From assembly GCF_000166335.1 (NCBI RefSeq), contig NC_014657.1:1966501-2030500 (forward strand): DNA of 64,000 bases, given 5' to 3'. The notes below the pieces were generated by a model that worked only from the letters and a program-made list of their open reading frames with translations, did not search any database and was not told the origin of the DNA. This DNA is from Caldicellulosiruptor owensensis OL. Its GTDB lineage: Bacteria; Bacillota; Thermoanaerobacteria; Caldicellulosiruptorales; Caldicellulosiruptoraceae. The translations under genes were made by a program, and so were the position numbers. Of this stretch, positions 34,367-43,340 are shown one piece after another (the stretch's first letter is position 1; the number at the start of each line of letters is the position of its first letter).

Positions 34367-35488
34367 ATGGCAAAATCAAAGGTATATTTTACAGATTTCA
34401 AAACCAAGCCCGGACTTAATATGCTTGACAAGCTTGAAAACCTTGTAAAAAAAGCAGGAATTGAAACAATCAATTTTAAAAATAAGTTTGTTGCAATCAA
34501 AGTCCATTTTGGAGAACCAGGAAATCTGGCATATATTAGACCAAACTATGTTGCAAGGATTGTAAAGCTTATCAAAAGTCTTGGCGGCAAACCTTTTGTC
34601 ACAGACGCAAACACTCTCTACACTGGAAGAAGAAGCAACGCTTTAGACCATTTAGAAGCAGCTTACGAAAATGGATTCAATCCGCTTGTGCTTGGCTGTC
34701 ATGTGATAATTGCAGATGGTCTTAAAGGAACAGAGTACAGAGAGATTGAGGTAAACCTCAAACATACACAAAAAGCAAAGATTGGTTCTGCCATTGCAGA
34801 TGCTGACATTATAATCTCAATGAACCACTTCAAAGGTCATGAGATGACTGGTTTTGGCGGTGCTATTAAAAATATTGGAATGGGCTCTGGTTCTCGTGGT
34901 GGGAAGCTTTTTATGCACTCATCATCAAAGCCGGTTATAAAGGTTTCAAAATGTGTCGGGTGTGGAATGTGTGTCAAAAGCTGTGCGCAGCTTGCTATAA
35001 CTTTGAATGAAAAGAAAAAGGCAGTCATTGACTATGAAAAGTGTGTTGGGTGTGGTCAGTGCGTTGCTGTGTGTCAGTTTGGCGCAGCAACTGTCAAGTG
35101 GGATGAGGCAGCATCGATTGCAAGTGAGAAGATTGCTGAGTATACTTATGCAGTGCTCAAAGACAAGCCTAATTTTCATATAAATTTTATAATGAACATT
35201 TCTCCTGACTGTGACTGCTGGTCACACAACGATATTCCTATAGCACCTGATATTGGTATTGCAGCATCATTTGACCCTGTTGCACTTGACAAGGCATGTG
35301 TTGACCTTGTAAATAGCTCTACATTTATCCCTGCTGGTTCTATATTTGAGAAAGCAAAGCACATAGAAGTTGATGGCAAGATTGACAGGTTCAAAAGTAT
35401 CCATCCCGACACAGACTGGAGAGTTGCACTAAAACATGCTCAAGAGATTGGACTTGGAAGTTTGGAGTATGAGCTGATCAAAGTTTAA
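34367..35488 (+). CDS. DUF362 ferredoxin-type Fe-S protein
   Basis: A 373-residue protein with a DUF362 domain (KVHFGEPGNLAYIRP, FVTDANTLYTGRR, ISMNHFKGHEMTGFGGAIKNIGMG). It is split by two 4Fe-4S motifs, CVGCGMCVKSCAQ and CVGCGQCVAVCQ, which lack the usual proline after the fourth cysteine. The C-terminal part resumes the DUF362 fold (ISPDCDCWS, IGIAASFDPVALD). DUF362 proteins are widespread in anaerobes with unknown redox function. It is monocistronic with a terminator behind it. Confidence 0.82.
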   Translation: MAKSKVYFTDFKTKPGLNMLDKLENLVKKAGIETINFKNKFVAIKVHFGEPGNLAYIRPNYVARIVKLIKSLGGKPFVTDANTLYTGRRSNALDHLEAAYENGFNPLVLGCHVIIADGLKGTEYREIEVNLKHTQKAKIGSAIADADIIISMNHFKGHEMTGFGGAIKNIGMGSGSRGGKLFMHSSSKPVIKVSKCVGCGMCVKSCAQLAITLNEKKKAVIDYEKCVGCGQCVAVCQFGAATVKWDEAASIASEKIAEYTYAVLKDKPNFHINFIMNISPDCDCWSHNDIPIAPDIGIAASFDPVALDKACVDLVNSSTFIPAGSIFEKAKHIEVDGKIDRFKSIHPDTDWRVALKHAQEIGLGSLEYELIKV

Positions 35489-35504
35489 ATTGCGCAATAA
35501 ATTT

Positions 35505-35540
35505 AGGGGCTGTCCAAAAAATAGGTGGAGAGCCCCTTTC
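35505..35540 (+). terminator. Terminator after the DUF362 gene
   Basis: Arms AGGGGCT and AGCCCCT with a short T run. Confidence 0.7.
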
Positions 35541-35555
35541 ATATAATATTTTCTA

Positions 35556-36119
35556 TTATCTCAAATTTGCTATACATTTATTTTTCAGTAATAGAGAATA
35601 TATATCAATACTATTCAATGGACTATCCTTACCTGTTTCAAAACAAACAAAATGAATATAATATTCTTTACCAGCTTGCCAAATACTTACGGCTACGTTT
35701 TCAGGAATTTGACCTGGCAAAAACTCTATACGCTTTATGGCATTATTGCCATAATAAATTTTGTGATATTCAGCTTCAAAAAGAGGATCCTCATCAGCTT
35801 TAAATCGTCTCACAGTACTCCATCTCATCCATCCAATAACTGCTAATTTATTAGAAGAAGATGGTGTAAAATATCCAACCTTCCAAAATCCAAATTTGTT
35901 TTTAACTAAATAAACAAGCACAATATCACTCTTTTTCGAATTTGTTTTTATGATTCTAATTTCATTGCCATTATCATCAAAACTCCTCGCTAATGTTTGT
36001 ATGTTAGCAGAACTAAACCCTGCTCGCCAAAGCGTAATTGAAAAACTTCCCTTTACGATAGTAATAAACACAAATACCAAAATCAATATCGCCAATATAA
36101 CTATATGAAATTTTTTCAT
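35556..36119 (-). CDS. Membrane-anchored or secreted protein, unknown
   Basis: A 187-residue protein starting MKKFHIVILAILILVFVFITIVKG, an uncleaved anchor or signal peptide, then a 160-residue domain with Trp and Tyr patches (WMRWSTVRRFKADEDPLFEAEYHKI). I recognise no family. The ATG at 36119 is preceded by only a weak GGGA; upstream in-frame ATG at 36134 and a start at 36191 are alternatives. It converges on the DUF362 gene. Confidence 0.5.
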   Translation of the reverse strand: MKKFHIVILAILILVFVFITIVKGSFSITLWRAGFSSANIQTLARSFDDNGNEIRIIKTNSKKSDIVLVYLVKNKFGFWKVGYFTPSSSNKLAVIGWMRWSTVRRFKADEDPLFEAEYHKIYYGNNAIKRIEFLPGQIPENVAVSIWQAGKEYYIHFVCFETGKDSPLNSIDIYSLLLKNKCIANLR

Positions 36120-36251
36120 TTTATTTTTTCCCATCTTTTTGATTAAAAAGTATTTTATTATTTTTATACCTTTACATTGTAATAATAACATTTAAAATAA
36201 AAGAAATCAAGAGTTGTTTCTCTTTTTTTCTGAATATTAATTCTAAATCTC

Positions 36252-36280
36252 TTGCATGCTTTCTTTTCCTTTGGTATCAT
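36252..36280 (+). promoter_or_regulatory. Promoter of the riboswitch-controlled gene
   Basis: -35 TTGCAT (36252-36257), 17-base spacer, -10 TATCAT (36275-36280). The predicted start near 36287 is just before the riboswitch P1 stem. Confidence 0.6.
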
Positions 36281-36300
36281 AATGTTATCATAATATCAAA

Positions 36301-36431
36301 AAAGCTGAATTCCTGTGGTAATATCCACAGGATAGGGGGGACCCACTTTTTTGGGGTGAATCAAGGTATTTTGCCTTGTAGGGCAAATATACCCTTTCTG
36401 CCCGAACCCGTCAGCTAACCCCCGAAGCTTT
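36301..36431 (+). ncRNA. c-di-AMP riboswitch (ydaO/yuaA class)
   Basis: The conserved ydaO blocks occur in order: GGGGGGACCCA, TTTTTTGGGGTGAATC, a CAAGG/CCTTG stem, AGGGC, then GCCCGAACCCGTCAGCTAACC. The P1 helix pairs AAAGCT (36301-36306) with AGCTTT (36426-36431). A CCTGTGG/CCACAGG hairpin fills the variable arm. In known members c-di-AMP binding lowers expression of the downstream gene. The ribosome site of the next gene (GGGAGG, 36436-36441) begins only five bases after P1, and I see no terminator in between. Confidence 0.94.
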
Positions 36432-36451
36432 GAAAGGGAGGTATGTATCTT

Positions 36452-37810
36452 ATGAATGTCAAATTTAATCAAAAGACTCACATTCTTGAGATTGAGTATC
36501 AGTTCAGAGATGTTGAAGAACCAAATCTTTTCAGGAACATCTATCCTTATAATGAAGTACCAAGGCTTGTTTTCAACCACAGAATTGTGCCCATGAACGT
36601 CCCAGAAAGGCTTTATATTACCGACACAACCTTCAGAGATGGCCAGCAGTCGCGTTCGCCTTACACTGTTGAGCAAATCTGTAGAATTTATGACTACTTG
36701 CATGAGCTTGACAATGGAAGTGGTGTAATACTTCACACAGAGTTTTTTGTGTACTCAAAACAGGATAAGGAAGCAGTCTTAAAGTGCTTAGAAAAAGGAT
36801 ATGATTTTCCAAAGGTGACTGCCTGGATTCGTGCAAAAAAAGAGGACTTTGAAATTGTAAAAAACCTTGGTATCAAAGAGACTGGAATACTTGTGTCATG
36901 TTCCGACTATCACATTTTTAAAAAGCTCAAAATGACACGAAGCCAGGCATTGAAACAGTATTTAGAAATTGTATCGTCAGCTTTAGAAGCAGGAATAATT
37001 CCAAGATGCCATTTTGAAGACATCACACGCGCAGACTTTTACGGATTTGTTCTGCCATTTATAAATGAGCTTATGAAGCTTTCAAAAGAGGCAAAGATGC
37101 CTGTAAAAATCAGAGCCTGTGATACTTTAGGACTTGGCTCACCCATACCTGGTGTTGCTCTGCCAAGAAGTGTTCCGCAGATAATCTATGGAATCGTAAA
37201 CTATGGTGAAGTGCCTTCTGAGTGGCTTGAGTGGCATGGTCATAACGATTTTTATAAAGCAGTTATAAATTCAACAATGGCATGGCTTTACGGTGCTTCA
37301 ATGGTCAACACATCTCTTTTGGGAATAGGCGAACGTACGGGTAATACCCCATTAGAAGCAATGGTAATGGAATACATTCAGATAAGAGGAACAGCAGATG
37401 GCATGAACGTTGCTGTCATCTCTGAAATTGCAGATTATTTCAAAAAAGAGATTGGATATGAAATTCCACCAATGACACCATTTGTTGGTGACAACTTTAA
37501 TGCAACAAGAGCTGGAATTCATGCAGATGGACTTATGAAGGATGAGGAAATATACAATATTTTTGATACAGGAAAAATCTTGGGCAGACCTCCAAAAGTT
37601 ATAATTGATGCCTACTCAGGCATTGCTGGAATTGTTATTTGGATTAACAGGTACTTTAAAGATAATGGAATTGATTTGCAGGTTGATAAAAAAGATCCAA
37701 GAGTTCAAAAAGTAAAAGAATGGGTTGACTCCCAATATCAAAGTGGCAGAAATACATCAATAAGTGATGATGAGTTGAAAGAGGTTGTAAAAGAGGTATT
37801 TGGAATATAA
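36452..37810 (+). CDS. Re-type citrate synthase-like enzyme (isopropylmalate synthase superfamily)
   Basis: A 452-residue HMGL/DRE-TIM enzyme. ITDTTFRDGQQSRSPYT has the metal- and catalysis-linked DTTFRDGQQ. HFEDITRADFYG, KIRACDTLGLG and EWHGHNDFYKAVINSTMAWLYG contain the metal-binding HxH-type histidine, and LLGIGERTGNTPLEAMV ends the barrel. This pattern and length match the Re-citrate synthases of clostridia and related anaerobes rather than LeuA, NifV or CimA, and no leucine genes are near. It would form citrate from acetyl-CoA and oxaloacetate, leading to 2-oxoglutarate and glutamate. The ATG at 36452 is 10 bases after GGGAGG; the ATG at 36443 is too close to that site. Confidence 0.8.
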   Translation: MNVKFNQKTHILEIEYQFRDVEEPNLFRNIYPYNEVPRLVFNHRIVPMNVPERLYITDTTFRDGQQSRSPYTVEQICRIYDYLHELDNGSGVILHTEFFVYSKQDKEAVLKCLEKGYDFPKVTAWIRAKKEDFEIVKNLGIKETGILVSCSDYHIFKKLKMTRSQALKQYLEIVSSALEAGIIPRCHFEDITRADFYGFVLPFINELMKLSKEAKMPVKIRACDTLGLGSPIPGVALPRSVPQIIYGIVNYGEVPSEWLEWHGHNDFYKAVINSTMAWLYGASMVNTSLLGIGERTGNTPLEAMVMEYIQIRGTADGMNVAVISEIADYFKKEIGYEIPPMTPFVGDNFNATRAGIHADGLMKDEEIYNIFDTGKILGRPPKVIIDAYSGIAGIVIWINRYFKDNGIDLQVDKKDPRVQKVKEWVDSQYQSGRNTSISDDELKEVVKEVFGI

Positions 37811-37813
37811 AAT

Positions 37814-37846
37814 GCACAGGGCTGCAAATTTATAGCAGCCCTGTGC
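37814..37846 (+). terminator. Terminator of the citrate synthase gene
   Basis: 12-bp perfect stem GCACAGGGCTGC / GCAGCCCTGTGC with a 9-base loop; the tail is only moderately T-rich. Confidence 0.75.
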
Positions 37847-37896
37847 TATTTGTATAATAAAGCCTTTTTGTGCTGGGGGTTGGTTTAAAAATATGC

Positions 37897-38541
37897 TCAT
37901 TTTTGTCCATATTTTGTCATGTATCTCTCATGAGCTCTTTTGACCTCTTCAGGTGGAATCTCGATAGGTTCTCCCATCATCCTTGCAATAAATACAGTTT
38001 TCGCTACATCTTCAACCATTACAGCCGCTTTAACTGCCTCATCAACTGTCTTTCCTATTGTAAAAACTCCATGGTTTTGAAGGAGAATTGCAGGGCTTGA
38101 ACCTATATACTCAACTATAACCTTACCTATGTCCTCACCTCCAATCTGAGCGTACGGTCCGCATGGAATCTCACAGCCAAACTCATCAGCAATAGCTGTC
38201 AAATACACTTTTATTGGCTGACCCAGTGCTGCAAATGCTGTTGCATAGTTAGAATGTGTATGGACAACAGCATTTATATGCGGCATGTGTTTGTATACAT
38301 AAAGATGAGTTAGAGTATCTGTTGACGGTTTTAAATTACCTTCAACAACATTTCCGTCCATGTCAACAACCACCATCTTATCAGGTGTCAAATCATCATA
38401 CATAACTCCAGATGGTTTTATAACAACAAGGCTAGTCTCAGGGTCGCGCGCTGACACATTACCAGATGTCCATGTGACAAGGCCAAATTTTGGAAGATAA
38501 AGATTGTATTTGCAAACAAGCTCTTTTAAACTCTCAAGCAT
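37897..38541 (-). CDS. araD: L-ribulose-5-phosphate 4-epimerase
   Basis: A 214-residue class II aldolase-fold epimerase. TWTSGNVSARDP, IKPSGVMYDDL, VVHTHSNYATAFAALG (zinc His-x-His) and LLQNHGVFTIGKT are present. It converts ribulose-5-P to xylulose-5-P at the end of arabinose use. ATG at 38541 is nine bases after GGAGG and three bases beyond the araR stop codon. Confidence 0.92.
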   Translation of the reverse strand: MLESLKELVCKYNLYLPKFGLVTWTSGNVSARDPETSLVVIKPSGVMYDDLTPDKMVVVDMDGNVVEGNLKPSTDTLTHLYVYKHMPHINAVVHTHSNYATAFAALGQPIKVYLTAIADEFGCEIPCGPYAQIGGEDIGKVIVEYIGSSPAILLQNHGVFTIGKTVDEAVKAAVMVEDVAKTVFIARMMGEPIEIPPEEVKRAHERYMTKYGQK

Positions 38542-38543
38542 TT

Positions 38544-39599
38544 TCAAAATCCTCCTTTTGTTGAATTTCTGAAGATTATCTCACATTCGATCTCTGCTTT
38601 GACACCTGCTCTATTCTTCTTTATCATTGCAATTGCTGCTTTTGCTGCCATCTCACCAAGTTTTTCTTTTGGATGATCAACTGTTGTGAGTTTTATATCT
38701 GTTAATGTCGAAAGAAGTGAGTTGTCGTATCCAGTAACAGATACATCTTGAGGAATCTTAAAACCCATCTCCTTTAACTTTACACAAAGAGGAAGAGCAA
38801 TCTTGTCATTATAACAAACAGCTGCATCAAATTCTTCGCTTGAGATGATTTCAGCAGCCTTTTTATGAATAAAATTATATTCCTCGCTTGTGAAAAAAAC
38901 TGCATCAAACTCTGAACCTGCTTCCCTGCACGCTTTTTCAAAACCACTGTATCTTTTTATCCCCTGCAAATCGTCGCCTTTGAAAATGCCAAGAAGCTTT
39001 TTGCAACCGCTTTTTATGAGGCTACATGTAAGCCTGTAAACAGCTGACTGGTCTTTGGTTATTATGTAGTTTTGAGCAATGTCTTCTAAAATAGTGTTGA
39101 TGAAAATCACAGGAATGTCTTTTTGTATGAGTTTTTTGTAAAGCTCTTGATTTTTGGAAGGCAAGGCGCTTTTTGTAGGTTCTATTATGACAGCGTCTAT
39201 GTTTGGGTTGTTTATTATGCTCTCCAAGTGATACCTCTCAAATTCGTAGCTGTTGTCTGTCGAAAACAGCAAAAGTCCGTACCCTTCATGTGCTATCACC
39301 TTTTCAATTCCTCTTATAATCAGTGGAAAAATGTAGTCTGATATAAATGTTGTCAGAACTGCAATGCATTTAGAATTGTCTGCAGTTTTTTTTGAAACAA
39401 AAGTACCTTTCCCCTTTTGTGATACTAAAAGTCCTTCAAATTCAAGTTCCATTATAGCTCTTCTTACAGTATGCCGTGAAACCTTAAATTTTCGCGCCAG
39501 CATATTCTCCGAGTAAATTTTCTCGCCTTCTTTGAACTTGCCAGAGTTTATTCCCTCAATAATAAAACTTTTTATAACCTCATATTTAGACTTGTTCAT
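38544..39599 (-). CDS. araR: AraR arabinose repressor (GntR DNA-binding + LacI-type sensor)
   Basis: A 351-residue chimeric regulator. The N-terminal GntR winged helix (KFKVSRHTVRRAIMELEFEGLL) is followed by a LacI/GalR-like effector domain (IAVLTTFISDYIFP, DAVIIEPTKS, VSVTGYDNSLLS, LTTVDHP). This is the AraR architecture of Bacillus, in which L-arabinose releases the repressor. ATG 39599 starts a typical GntR N-terminus; upstream residues in the open frame overlap the operator. It is co-directional with araB and araD, with its own promoter and operator. Confidence 0.92.
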   Translation of the reverse strand: MNKSKYEVIKSFIIEGINSGKFKEGEKIYSENMLARKFKVSRHTVRRAIMELEFEGLLVSQKGKGTFVSKKTADNSKCIAVLTTFISDYIFPLIIRGIEKVIAHEGYGLLLFSTDNSYEFERYHLESIINNPNIDAVIIEPTKSALPSKNQELYKKLIQKDIPVIFINTILEDIAQNYIITKDQSAVYRLTCSLIKSGCKKLLGIFKGDDLQGIKRYSGFEKACREAGSEFDAVFFTSEEYNFIHKKAAEIISSEEFDAAVCYNDKIALPLCVKLKEMGFKIPQDVSVTGYDNSLLSTLTDIKLTTVDHPKEKLGEMAAKAAIAMIKKNRAGVKAEIECEIIFRNSTKGGF

Positions 39600-39609
39600 T
39601 TTATCATCA

Positions 39610-39662
39610 TCTTGTCCGTACAAGTTTGTATTTATAATACCACCGGACAAGATTAAAATCAA
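39610..39662 (-). promoter_or_regulatory. araR promoter with AraR operator
   Basis: Minus strand: -35 TTGATT (39657-39662), 17-base spacer, -10 TATTAT (39634-39639). The near-palindrome ACTTGTACGGACAAGA (39610-39625) follows and closely matches the Bacillus AraR box ATTTGTACGTACAAAT. An extra half-site CTTGTCCG lies in the spacer. It indicates autorepression of araR-araD. Confidence 0.75.
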
Positions 39663-39680
39663 TAGCATTTATTTAAGTTG

Positions 39681-39730
39681 CAGGCTACCTGAAAACAAGT
39701 TAGACTATACATAAGGTAGCCTGCCTTATG
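39681..39730 (-). other. Two overlapping, mutually exclusive hairpins between araB and araR
   Basis: Hairpin A pairs CATAAGG (39710-39716) with CCTTATG (39724-39730). Hairpin B pairs CAGGCTACCT (39681-39690) with AGGTAGCCTG (39714-39723). They share bases 39714-39716, and the loop of A is part of an arm of B, so only one can form. It may end araB transcription or act as an attenuator. Confidence 0.45.
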
Positions 39731-39754
39731 AAAGCTTAAAAATCCAAAAATTTA

Positions 39755-41425
39755 TTATAGTTTTGAAACCTCATCTTTTATCTCTTTTAATCTTTTCATC
39801 ACATCATTTGCCCCTCTACCAAAGTAATCATGTAATGTTCTGTATTCTTTGTAAAGCTTATTATAAATTTCGTGATTTTGTGGATTTGGTTTGTAAGAAT
39901 AGTCTTTTAGTTTTGCCATCTTTTTTGCAGCCTCAAATATACTATCATACCCACCTTTTTCTTTTCCTGCAGCCACAGCCCCAAACATAGCAGAACCGAG
40001 TGCTGGTGTCTGAGGTGACGCTGATACCTTTATCTCAAGTCCTGTCACATCAGCATAAATCTGCATCAAAAGCTCGTCTTTCTCAGCAATTCCACCGCAC
40101 GCATAAAGCTCTCTTACCTCAACGCCATGTTCATTGAAGTTGTCAATTATTATCTTTGTACCATACGCTGTTGCCTCAATCAGTGCCCTATACATCTCCT
40201 CTGGCTTTGTTGTAAGTGTCATGCCAAGCATCATACCTGTCAGGTCTGCATCAACTAAGATTGACCTGTTACCGTTCCACCAGTCAAGCGCCAAAAGACC
40301 GCTCTGCCCAGGCTTTAAAGCCTTTGCTTTTTCTTTGAGTAGTTGATAGATATTTAGTCCTTTTTGCTTTGCTTCATCATAGTATGTTGGTGGCACGCAG
40401 TTTTCAACAAACCACTCAAAATGGTCTCCAACACAGCTTTGACCTGCCTCATACCCATAAAAACCAGGCAAAATTCCATCTTCAACATATCCGCAAATAC
40501 CAGGCACCATCTTTTCCTCGTTCCACAAAAGCATGTGGCATGTAGATGTTCCAATTATCATCAGCATCTTGCCAATATCAGTAATCCCAACAGCAGGAAC
40601 TGAAACATGAGCATCCACATTTGCAATTGCAACAGCTGTCCCAGGATTGAGTCCCATTAGCTTTGCCATCTCCTCTGTGAGCTCTCCTGCTTTCTGACCA
40701 ATAGGATATATGTCGCGTGACAGCTTCTCATCAACCACATTTTCAAGTCTTGGATGAAGTGCTTTGAAAAACTCTTTTGAAGGATAACCTTCCCTCTTGC
40801 TCCAGATAGCTTTATATCCTGCTGTACATGAGTTTCTCTTTTCAACACCTGTCATCTTCATTACAACCCAGTCAGCAGCCTCTATAAACTTGTCTGCCTC
40901 TTCGTAAATTTCAGGTGCTTCTTCTAAAATCTGCATGATTTTTGGAAAAAGCCACTCAGATGAAATTTTTCCACCGTATCTTTGTAAAAACTTCTCTCCT
41001 CTCTCCTGTGCTATTTGATTTAATCTGTTTGCATACTTTTGAGCAGCATGATGTTTCCATAGTTTTACATAGGCATGAGGATTTGACTTGAATTTGTCTA
41101 TCATACAAAGCGGTGTTCCATCTTTTTTGATAGGAAGCATTGTGCAGGCTGTAAAGTCAATCCCAATACCAATCACATCGTCTTTTGAAACTCCTGCTTT
41201 TTTCAAAACATCTGGAACAGTTGTTGCCAAAACCTCTATATAATCCTGGGGATGTTGAAGTGCCCAGTCGTGAGGAAGTTTTGTGCCGTCCGGAAGACTT
41301 TCGTCCATAACTCCATGAGTGTACTCTTTCACACTTGTTGCAACCTCTTCACCTGTCTCAACATTAACAAGCACTGCTCTTCCTGACTGTGTACCAAAAT
41401 CAATTCCAATACTAAACTTTGGCAT
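39755..41425 (-). CDS. araB: L-ribulokinase
   Basis: A 556-residue FGGY-family kinase. [20 protein letters not shown] opens the ATP domain, [12 protein letters not shown] follows, [14 protein letters not shown] is a substrate-domain block, [19 protein letters not shown] and [16 protein letters not shown] are C-terminal signatures. It phosphorylates L-ribulose from the arabinose isomerase reaction; araA is not in this window. ATG 41425 follows AAAAGGGGGA. It is the first ara gene in the leftward direction. Confidence 0.95.
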   Translation of the reverse strand: MPKFSIGIDFGTQSGRAVLVNVETGEEVATSVKEYTHGVMDESLPDGTKLPHDWALQHPQDYIEVLATTVPDVLKKAGVSKDDVIGIGIDFTACTMLPIKKDGTPLCMIDKFKSNPHAYVKLWKHHAAQKYANRLNQIAQERGEKFLQRYGGKISSEWLFPKIMQILEEAPEIYEEADKFIEAADWVVMKMTGVEKRNSCTAGYKAIWSKREGYPSKEFFKALHPRLENVVDEKLSRDIYPIGQKAGELTEEMAKLMGLNPGTAVAIANVDAHVSVPAVGITDIGKMLMIIGTSTCHMLLWNEEKMVPGICGYVEDGILPGFYGYEAGQSCVGDHFEWFVENCVPPTYYDEAKQKGLNIYQLLKEKAKALKPGQSGLLALDWWNGNRSILVDADLTGMMLGMTLTTKPEEMYRALIEATAYGTKIIIDNFNEHGVEVRELYACGGIAEKDELLMQIYADVTGLEIKVSASPQTPALGSAMFGAVAAGKEKGGYDSIFEAAKKMAKLKDYSYKPNPQNHEIYNKLYKEYRTLHDYFGRGANDVMKRLKEIKDEVSKL

Positions 41426-41502
41426 AAAAATCCCCCTTTTCTCCTTTGCCTGTGCATACATGTTTTTTCTAAAAATATAGTAACATATATGCAAAAAGAA
41501 CA

Positions 41503-41555
41503 AAAGAGAAGGAGTGAAAAAAGTTGTACGTGAACAATTTCACATCCTTCTCTTT
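41503..41555 (-). terminator. Terminator-like hairpin after cheA
   Basis: Stem of 11 + 6 bp with one bulge (41503-41519 with 41538-41555) beginning at the cheA stop codon, then a T-rich minus-strand tail. Its loop holds the arabinose-associated motif described separately. Confidence 0.65.
41523..41538. promoter_or_regulatory. Inverted-repeat motif upstream of araB
   Basis: GTTGTACGTGAACAAT has TTGT-N6-ACAA symmetry, about 98 bases upstream of the araB start. It matches 15 of 16 bases of the motif before the GH127 gene. Confidence 0.55.
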
Positions 41556-43336
41556 CAAAGCCTGAAATATTCAGGATTCAAGACAAGTATAACATTTCCT
41601 TCATAGTCTATAGTTGTTCCAAGAAGAAGTTTGTTATTTTCAAGTGCCTTTGGAAGAGGTTTTAAAACAAACTCCTCATTTTGCATAAGTTTCTCAACAC
41701 ATAAAGCAATCTTTACACCTCTTATATTCAAAATTACAATCGACAGCTCATTATCTTTCGAAAACCTTCTGATAATCTCTTCATTGCACAAATCTTCCTG
41801 ATAAAGCACATACGAAATAGGATAAAGAGGAATTGGCTCATCTCTAACATCTACAAGAAGTCTGTCAACATATCCATAAACATTCTTCATATCTATTTTT
41901 ACCGTCTCTTCAACAAACTCAAATGGAATTATAAACTTCTGGGAATTATATATAACTACAATACCCTGAGAAAGAGCAGCAGTTGTTGGAATCTCAAGAA
42001 TTAACTTGCTTCCCTTACCTGCCTCTGTTTTTACTTCAACCTTCCCTTTTAAAGACTCTACAGTATTTTTAACAACATCCATCCCGACACCTCTGCCAGA
42101 AATCTCATCTGCAACATCCTTGGTAGAAAACCCGGGTTCAAATATAAGTTTTATAGCTTCATCAGCAGACAAATTCTTTGCTTGCTGCTCTGATATAATA
42201 CCTTTTTCAATTGCCTTTTTGATAACTTTTTCAACATCAATTCCCCTTCCATCATCAGAAATCTCTATGACAATATTCTGTCCCTTGTAGTAAGAAACAA
42301 GTTCTACTTTTCCGTGTTCTGGTTTACCCAACCTCTTTCTTTCAGAAACTTCTTCGATGCCATGGTCTATGCAGTTTCTTATAATGTGCATGAGAGGTTC
42401 GCTAAGTTTTTCTGCTATATTTTTGTCTATCACAACATCTCCGCAAGCGCACGAAAATTTTACTTTTTTTCTTGTCTTTTTAGCAGTCTCCCTTACAAGC
42501 CTGTTAAACCTCTTTACCACCATCTCAAAAGGTATCATTCTTATTTTCATTATGTTATCCTGCAGAATTTCAGAGGTCCTCTGTATAGAACGGAAAAGTT
42601 CTCGAAATTTCTTAGAAAGGTCCATATCATACTTTTCAAGTTCTTTTACAAGATAATAGAATGTGCTTTTAGTAGTTATAATTTCCCCAACAAGTCCAAG
42701 CATCTCATCAATTTTATCATAACTTATTTTAACCTCATTCAGTTCAGAAGACAGAGCTGAGGTTGTTGAGGCAATAACCTGTTCAATAGTATCTTTTTTA
42801 CCAACAGCAGCAGACATATCATTTTGATTTTGTTCTTCTACCTCTAAACTTTCTTCTTCAAAATTTGACTCTACAAACTCTTCTTTCTCATCCCGAGCCT
42901 TTAAAATCTCTCTTTCTATAAGCTCATTTTTCTCTTTTTCAAAAAGTTCTAAATCAATCTCTTCTTCTATCTCAATAGCACCTTTTTCAGCCTTTCGTTT
43001 TTCACCGAGTTTAAGAACAATTCTTTTTATTACATCATTGCCTTTTAATAAAAAATCCACAATTTCACTGCTGACCTTTATTGTTTTGTTTCTTATCTTC
43101 GCCAGAACATCTTCAACAATCTGACACAGCAATGTAAACTCACTCATTCCTTCAAAAAATCCTGATAATCCTTTTATTGAATGGTATTTTCTGAAAAGAC
43201 TGTTTACAAGCTCTTCATCTTCTTTTCTCTCTTCAAGTGCTAAAATCTCTGCTTCAATATTGTTCAAATACTCATTTGACTCTGATAAAAAATCCTCCAG
43301 TATCTCAAGTTCATCTTCCTTCACTAAAACTCTCAT
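41555..43336 (-). CDS. cheA: Chemotaxis histidine kinase CheA
   Basis: A 593-residue CheA. The P1 Hpt domain has phosphoaccepting His52 in FRKYHSIKGLSGFF. An acidic linker (about 130-190) replaces a clear CheY-binding P2 domain. P3 dimerisation, a P4 ATPase with HIIRNCIDHGIEE, EISDDGRGIDVEK and SGRGVGMDVVKN, and a P5 CheW-like end follow. ATG 43336 follows GGTGATTTT two bases past the cheR stop. Last gene of the chemosensory operon. Confidence 0.93.
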   Translation of the reverse strand: MRVLVKEDELEILEDFLSESNEYLNNIEAEILALEERKEDEELVNSLFRKYHSIKGLSGFFEGMSEFTLLCQIVEDVLAKIRNKTIKVSSEIVDFLLKGNDVIKRIVLKLGEKRKAEKGAIEIEEEIDLELFEKEKNELIEREILKARDEKEEFVESNFEEESLEVEEQNQNDMSAAVGKKDTIEQVIASTTSALSSELNEVKISYDKIDEMLGLVGEIITTKSTFYYLVKELEKYDMDLSKKFRELFRSIQRTSEILQDNIMKIRMIPFEMVVKRFNRLVRETAKKTRKKVKFSCACGDVVIDKNIAEKLSEPLMHIIRNCIDHGIEEVSERKRLGKPEHGKVELVSYYKGQNIVIEISDDGRGIDVEKVIKKAIEKGIISEQQAKNLSADEAIKLIFEPGFSTKDVADEISGRGVGMDVVKNTVESLKGKVEVKTEAGKGSKLILEIPTTAALSQGIVVIYNSQKFIIPFEFVEETVKIDMKNVYGYVDRLLVDVRDEPIPLYPISYVLYQEDLCNEEIIRRFSKDNELSIVILNIRGVKIALCVEKLMQNEEFVLKPLPKALENNKLLLGTTIDYEGNVILVLNPEYFRL

Positions 43337-43340
43337 AAAA

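Noticed and set aside
41444-41470. TGTGCATACATG-like sequence close to araB as an AraR box
   Set aside because: It matches the AraR consensus too weakly; the motif at 41523-41538 is far better supported.
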